Below, in pieces: positions 60,278 to 64,000 of a stretch of DNA of 64,000 nt. How positions within the stretch are numbered: position 1 is the first letter of the stretch; every line of letters begins with the position of its first letter. The stretch is from Clostridia bacterium (lineage in GTDB: Bacteria; Bacillota; Clostridia; Oscillospirales; Acutalibacteraceae). The translations under genes and the position numbers were made by a program. The stretch lies in contig JAFQRA010000024.1 of NCBI GenBank assembly GCA_017410325.1, positions 35,375 through 99,374 of the forward strand. Direction: 5' to 3'. A model generated the notes under the pieces. It saw only the letters and a list, made by a program, of their open reading frames with translations, was not told where the DNA came from and ran no database searches.

Positions 60278-62806
60278 ATGAAGCTTTCTTTTTCAACCAA
60301 GGGTTGGCACGGATATTCATGGGATGAGTTCTGCCATATAGCAGAAAAGCAAGGCTTCAACGGTATTGAGCTCCATAATATCAACAACTCTTCCTTCAGC
60401 GAGAAAAACGGCGCATTCTATTCAACCTCCGCTCAGGCAACGGTACGCAATATGTACGAGAAGAATCTGAGAATTCCTTGTATTGACACGCTTGCAAACC
60501 CTGCCTGTGTCGAGGACAGAGAGGCCTTCACAAAGGAGCTTGACAAGTGCCTTGAGATTGCCTGTGCGCTTCATATCCCCTGCGTACGCATCAAAGCAAC
60601 CGACACGGGTGCTGACTACGACACACAGAAAAACGAGGTTATAAGCGTTCTTTCCGCAATAATCCCCAAGGCCGAGAAGCTGGGTGTTACAATCATCGTT
60701 GAAACGGCAGGCATTTTTGCAGACTCGGCAAAGCTGCTTGAAGTGCTTAACACCTTCGCCTGTGACAGTCTTGCCGCACTGTGGGACGTTTATTCAACAT
60801 ACTTTATAGCCAAGGAAGAGCCCGAAATCACAATCAAGAACCTGGGCGCATACGTAAAGCACGTTCACGTTAAGGATGCTGTTTGCGAAAACGGCACGCC
60901 CGAATACTGCCTCATCGGCGAAGGCGAGCTTCCCATTGACGAGGTTGTACTTTCTCTTACATCCGTCAACTACAACGGCTACGCCTCAATTGAATGGGAC
61001 CCCAAATGGATGCCCGAGCTTGATGATATGGAAATCATCTTCTCACACTACGTCAGCTTTATGGCACGTTTCGGCAACACCTCAAGAGGCAAGAAAAATC
61101 TCTTCTGGAACAAGGCGCACACGGGCAACTACGTCTGGAAAAAGGAAACTCTTATCGAAAAGACCTTTTCGCAGGTGCTCGACAAAATGGTTGAGGAATT
61201 CCCCGACCAGTACGCTTTCAAATACACAACGCTTGATTATACAAGAACGTATTCTCAGTTCCGTGACGACGTTGATGAATGCTGCAGAGCCTTTCTTGCG
61301 CTCGGCGTAAAGCCGGGAAGCCACATCGCCGTATGGGCAACCAACGTTCCCCAGTGGTATATCGCTTTCTGGGCGGCAACAAAAATCGGTGCCGTGCTCG
61401 TTACGGTAAACACCGCATACAAAATTGCGGAAGCAGAATATCTTCTCAAGCAGTCCGACACACATACTCTTATTCTGATTGACGGCTGGAGAGATTCAAA
61501 CTACAGCGAAATAATCGGCCAGCTCTGCCCCGAGCTTGAAAACACCGTACCCGGTGAGCCCCTCCATTCAAAGAGGCTTCCTTTCCTGCGGAACGTTATC
61601 ACGGTCGGCTTCAAGAAAAAGGGCTGTCTTACCTGGGACGAGGCTATTGCAAGAGCCTCCGAGGTACCCGTTGAAGAGGTTTACAGAATTGCAGCCAATG
61701 TTGACGTAAACGACGTATGCAATATGCAGTACACCTCGGGCACGACAGGCTTCCCCAAGGGCGTTATGCTCACCCACTACAACATTGTAAACAACGGCAA
61801 AAACATCGGCGACAGAATGGACCTTTCCACCGCTGACAGAATGATGATTCAGGTGCCTATGTTCCACTGTTTCGGAATGGTGCTTGCCATGACCGCAACA
61901 ATGACACACGGCGGCACGATATTCCCGCTCCCCTATTTCTCACCCAAGCCGTCGCTTGCCTGCATCAACAACGAAAGAATTACCGCATTCCACGGCGTTC
62001 CAACAATGTTCATTGCTCTGCTTGAGCACCCGGATTTCCCGAAAACGGACTTCTCATATATGAGAACGGGCATTATGGCAGGCAGCCCCTGCCCCATCTC
62101 CGTTATGCAGGACGTTGTTAACAAAATGAATATGAAGGAAATCACCATTGTTTACGGACAGACCGAGGCTTCACCCGGCTGTACAATGAGCTCAACGGAC
62201 GACCCGTTGGAGGTCAGAGTTGCAACAGTCGGCCGTGCGCTGCCCGAAATTGAGTGCAAGATTGTCAACCCCGAAACCGGTGAAGACTGCCCTGACGAGG
62301 TTACGGGCGAATTTGTTGCACGCGGCTACAACATTATGAAGGGCTACTACAAGATGCCCAAGGCAACAGCCTCCACAATCGATAAGGACGGCTGGCTGCA
62401 CACGGGCGACCTTGCCTGCAGAACTCCGGACGGCAACTACCGAATCACGGGCAGACTTAAGGATATGATTATCCGCGGCGGTGAAAACATTTACCCGAAG
62501 GAAATCGAAGAATTCATTTACACTCACCCGAAGGTAAACGACGTTCAGGTTATCGGCGTACCCGATGAGCAGTACGGTGAAGAAATCTGCGCCTGCGTTA
62601 TCCTTAAGGAGGGCGAGGAAATGACAATAGAAGAAATGAAGCAATACATTATGGACAATATGGCCCGCCATAAGGTTCCAAAATACATTGACTTTGTTGA
62701 CGCCTTCCCGATGAATGCCGCAGGTAAAATCCTCAAGTACAAAATGCGTGAAAACGCTATTGAAAAATACGGCCTTCAGAAAGCAAACAGCGTAGAAACA
62801 GCATAA
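60278..62806 (+). CDS. TIM-barrel (xylose isomerase-like) / acyl-CoA synthetase fusion
   Basis: 842 residues. Residues 1-265 form a xylose isomerase/IolE-like barrel with the metal residues kept in order: Glu in IIVETAGIF, Asp in LWDVYS, His in KHVHVKD and Glu in SIEWDP. Residues about 285-842 are an acyl-AMP ligase: QYTSGTTGFPKGVMLTHYN, YGQTEASPGC, GRLKDMIIRGGENIYPKEIE and the terminal lysine motif AAGKILKYKM. The ligase differs from the two XRE-cupin synthetases (closer to fatty acyl-CoA synthetases). The start follows the LeuA-like stop by six bases. The role of the barrel is unknown. Confidence 0.85.
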   Translation: MKLSFSTKGWHGYSWDEFCHIAEKQGFNGIELHNINNSSFSEKNGAFYSTSAQATVRNMYEKNLRIPCIDTLANPACVEDREAFTKELDKCLEIACALHIPCVRIKATDTGADYDTQKNEVISVLSAIIPKAEKLGVTIIVETAGIFADSAKLLEVLNTFACDSLAALWDVYSTYFIAKEEPEITIKNLGAYVKHVHVKDAVCENGTPEYCLIGEGELPIDEVVLSLTSVNYNGYASIEWDPKWMPELDDMEIIFSHYVSFMARFGNTSRGKKNLFWNKAHTGNYVWKKETLIEKTFSQVLDKMVEEFPDQYAFKYTTLDYTRTYSQFRDDVDECCRAFLALGVKPGSHIAVWATNVPQWYIAFWAATKIGAVLVTVNTAYKIAEAEYLLKQSDTHTLILIDGWRDSNYSEIIGQLCPELENTVPGEPLHSKRLPFLRNVITVGFKKKGCLTWDEAIARASEVPVEEVYRIAANVDVNDVCNMQYTSGTTGFPKGVMLTHYNIVNNGKNIGDRMDLSTADRMMIQVPMFHCFGMVLAMTATMTHGGTIFPLPYFSPKPSLACINNERITAFHGVPTMFIALLEHPDFPKTDFSYMRTGIMAGSPCPISVMQDVVNKMNMKEITIVYGQTEASPGCTMSSTDDPLEVRVATVGRALPEIECKIVNPETGEDCPDEVTGEFVARGYNIMKGYYKMPKATASTIDKDGWLHTGDLACRTPDGNYRITGRLKDMIIRGGENIYPKEIEEFIYTHPKVNDVQVIGVPDEQYGEEICACVILKEGEEMTIEEMKQYIMDNMARHKVPKYIDFVDAFPMNAAGKILKYKMRENAIEKYGLQKANSVETA

Positions 62807-62817
62807 GATAAAACAGG

Positions 62818-62850
62818 AAAAGCAACCACCCGTTTGTGGTTGCTTTTTTA
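62818..62850 (+). terminator. Rho-independent terminator of T-box unit 3
   Basis: A 12-bp stem AAAAGCAACCAC/GTGGTTGCTTTT (62818-62829 and 62836-62847) with a 6-base loop and a T-run. Its 3' end abuts the stop of the convergent XRE gene. Confidence 0.9.
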
Positions 62851-62853
62851 TGT

Positions 62854-63618
62854 CTATCTCTTTTTATATACAACAAGCTCGGGGTTTTCACCGTTTGCTT
62901 CATAGGTACAGACAAGCAGAAAATCCATATTCGCCGCAATACCGAAGCACCTGTCACCGCCGAATTCACATTCAAGCTGATTGCCGAGATACGTGGCGTT
63001 GTCATCGAGAAATTTTACGGTTTTTCCGTTGGGCAGGCGGTATCCAAGATTGATATATCCGCCTACAAGTGCGTTGAGCTTTTCAACCTTCGGCATACCC
63101 TCAATATGCAAATCATTGAATTCCTTGATAAGCTGTTCTTTGAACTCGTTGAACTTATCCGCACCGTCAAGATTTTTATATTGCTTCCAGTAATTCAGCT
63201 TCGGCAGCATATCTTTCATATAAGCACGAGCCTGTTCCGAAGAAAACTCTTCGTTTGCCATATTCTGCACGCAGACCTCAATTAAATCATCCATATTATG
63301 ATACATATATTCGCCGTCAGCATAGCACCATTTACAGTATTCTTCGTTAAAAAAGCCGTCTGTTTCCTTGCTGATATTACAGTCTTCAAGCGGCATACCG
63401 CAGCATTGGCAAACGAGTTTTTGCGGAGAGCCTAAAAGAGTATTGATTGAAACATCAAACAGCTTTGATAAAAGCTTCAGAGTTTCCGTGTTAGGGGTTG
63501 TTTCACCGTTCTCCCAACGGCTGACCGCCTGACGGGTAACAAACACTTTCTCTGCCAGCTCATCCTGTGACATGCCGTTTTTTGTTCTGAGTTCAAGAAT
63601 AATATCTTTTGTTTCCAT
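62854..63618 (-). CDS. XRE-family regulator with zinc ribbon
   Basis: 254 residues. HTH_3 domain at residues 1-62 (LRTKNGMSQDELAEKVFVTR, AVSRWENGETTPNTETLKLL), then a zinc ribbon CQCCGMPL...CKWC (about 70-98) of the 'putative zinc ribbon' type. The C-terminal 110 residues (VGGYINLGYRLPNGKTVKFL, AANMDFLLVCTYEANGENPE) form an unrecognised domain. Likely a small stand-alone regulator. GAGGTGAT precedes the start. Confidence 0.8.
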   Translation of the reverse strand: METKDIILELRTKNGMSQDELAEKVFVTRQAVSRWENGETTPNTETLKLLSKLFDVSINTLLGSPQKLVCQCCGMPLEDCNISKETDGFFNEEYCKWCYADGEYMYHNMDDLIEVCVQNMANEEFSSEQARAYMKDMLPKLNYWKQYKNLDGADKFNEFKEQLIKEFNDLHIEGMPKVEKLNALVGGYINLGYRLPNGKTVKFLDDNATYLGNQLECEFGGDRCFGIAANMDFLLVCTYEANGENPELVVYKKR

Positions 63619-63659
63619 AATTTTATCACCTCAGTATTATTCTAACGCCGAATGGTTTT

Positions 63660-63684
63660 ATTAACAAGCAACTTGCTGTTGCTT
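63660..63684 (-). terminator. Weak hairpin after the DUF5131 gene
   Basis: Minus strand: AAGCAAC/GTTGCTT 7-bp stem (63684-63678 and 63672-63666) with a 5-base loop, then GTTAATAAAA. It may be a weak terminator; the T-tract is poor. Confidence 0.4.
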
Positions 63685-63703
63685 TTGCTTGATTAACATG
63701 AAT

Positions 63704-64000
63704 TTATCTGTGAGCCTTAAAATCTATTCCTGCTTTTCTCGCTTGACTGCACAGGTCTTTTGTCTGCAATTTGTATTCCTTACCGTCTTTGATAAAATGA
63801 GTTCCGCATTGTCTGAACTCAAAGGATACGTTTTTACGAACACACTGTTCTCTGATATCAAGTGCCCAATCATAATCAAACACCCGTGCACAATAATCCG
63901 ACTCTCCGCCGACAACTACAAGTTCAATATTATCAAGATGCGGTTCGATATGTATTTTTTCAAGCAACGGTTGTGCAGTAATACATTTGTGCTTTATCGG
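63704..64000 (-). CDS. DUF5131 family protein, C-terminal part (runs off right edge)
   Basis: 99 codons are visible and the frame stays open to the window edge (PIKHKCITAQPLLEKIHIEP). VVVGGESDYCARVFDYDWAL and the CVRKNVSFEFRQCGTHFI block match the C-terminus of DUF5131 (phage Gp37/Gp68-like) proteins, which have radical-SAM-like N-terminal halves. Function unknown. The N-terminal cysteine motif lies outside the window. TTG at 63967 is not the true start. Confidence 0.8.
   Translation of the reverse strand, partial: PIKHKCITAQPLLEKIHIEPHLDNIELVVVGGESDYCARVFDYDWALDIREQCVRKNVSFEFRQCGTHFIKDGKEYKLQTKDLCSQARKAGIDFKAHR

Noticed and set aside
62192-62671. 159-codon minus-strand open frame
   Set aside because: Antisense to the conserved acyl-AMP ligase motifs of the 842-residue fusion.
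63704-64000. Prophage edge
   Set aside because: DUF5131 occurs in phages but also widely on chromosomes; no other phage gene, integrase or attachment site is visible.

Overview
The window reads as a chromosomal segment from a spore-forming Clostridia member, most like the gut or rumen Oscillospiraceae/Ruminococcaceae. The evidence is a complete spoIIIAA-AH operon, Firmicutes-style TTGACA/TATAAT promoters, four T-box leaders, ferredoxin-linked 2-oxoacid metabolism and ECF-type vitamin uptake. Coding density is high and most genes lie on the minus strand in long, tightly spaced operons. There are no rRNA or tRNA genes, no CRISPR array and no recognisable insertion sequence.

Layout. 1-4.7 kb: the start of asnS (runs off the left edge), proC and mscL on the minus strand, then a plus-strand trio (class II aldolase, IolC-like kinase, Gfo/Idh/MocA dehydrogenase) that looks like part of an inositol pathway. 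4.7-10 kb: a two-gene acyl-CoA-dehydratase-activase-like iron-sulfur system and twin PlsC acyltransferases. 10.1-13.3 kb: an ECF sigma factor with a stub of an anti-sigma-like gene, and a ClpE-like unfoldase. 13.3-25.4 kb: pgsA, cvpA, a DUF5711-like protein, truA, ecfT-ecfA2-ecfA1, an rRNA methyltransferase, glmM (apparently starting at CTG), ruvBAC and a class B penicillin-binding protein. 25.5-36.6 kb: tyrS, recN, argR, nadK, tlyA, dxs, ispA, xseB, xseA, a Kae1/TsaD paralogue, nusB and an Asp23 protein, the usual clostridial housekeeping string. 36.6-41.4 kb: spoIIIAH to spoIIIAA. 41.5-46.1 kb: a YfhO-family membrane protein and a solo trpB behind a Trp-type T-box. 46.1-48.6 kb: an A+T-richer accessory islet (APH-like kinase, P-loop kinase, GNAT, a hypothetical gene, two palindromic repeats). 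The right edge carries an XRE/zinc-ribbon regulator and the end of a DUF5131 gene.

The most interesting part is 48.7-62.85 kb. One minus-strand operon runs T-box, XRE-cupin-acyl-CoA synthetase fusion, P-loop ATPase, four-subunit 2-oxoisovalerate-type ferredoxin oxidoreductase, ilvE, terminator. Just upstream lies a second T-box plus a paralogous XRE-cupin-acyl-CoA synthetase. Divergently, a third T-box precedes a LeuA-like protein that has lost its metal-binding residues but kept the leucine-regulatory domain, followed by a TIM-barrel/acyl-CoA synthetase fusion. The candidate specifier codons read Val, Ile and Leu. T-boxes switch genes on when the cognate amino acid is short, so I infer an anabolic system: scavenged branched-chain volatile acids (isobutyrate, 2-methylbutyrate, isovalerate) are activated to CoA esters, reductively carboxylated by the oxidoreductase and transaminated by IlvE to valine, isoleucine and leucine. 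The chemistry is known from rumen anaerobes. The T-box-controlled operon with sensor-enzyme fusions and a pseudo-LeuA is the part I would follow up.
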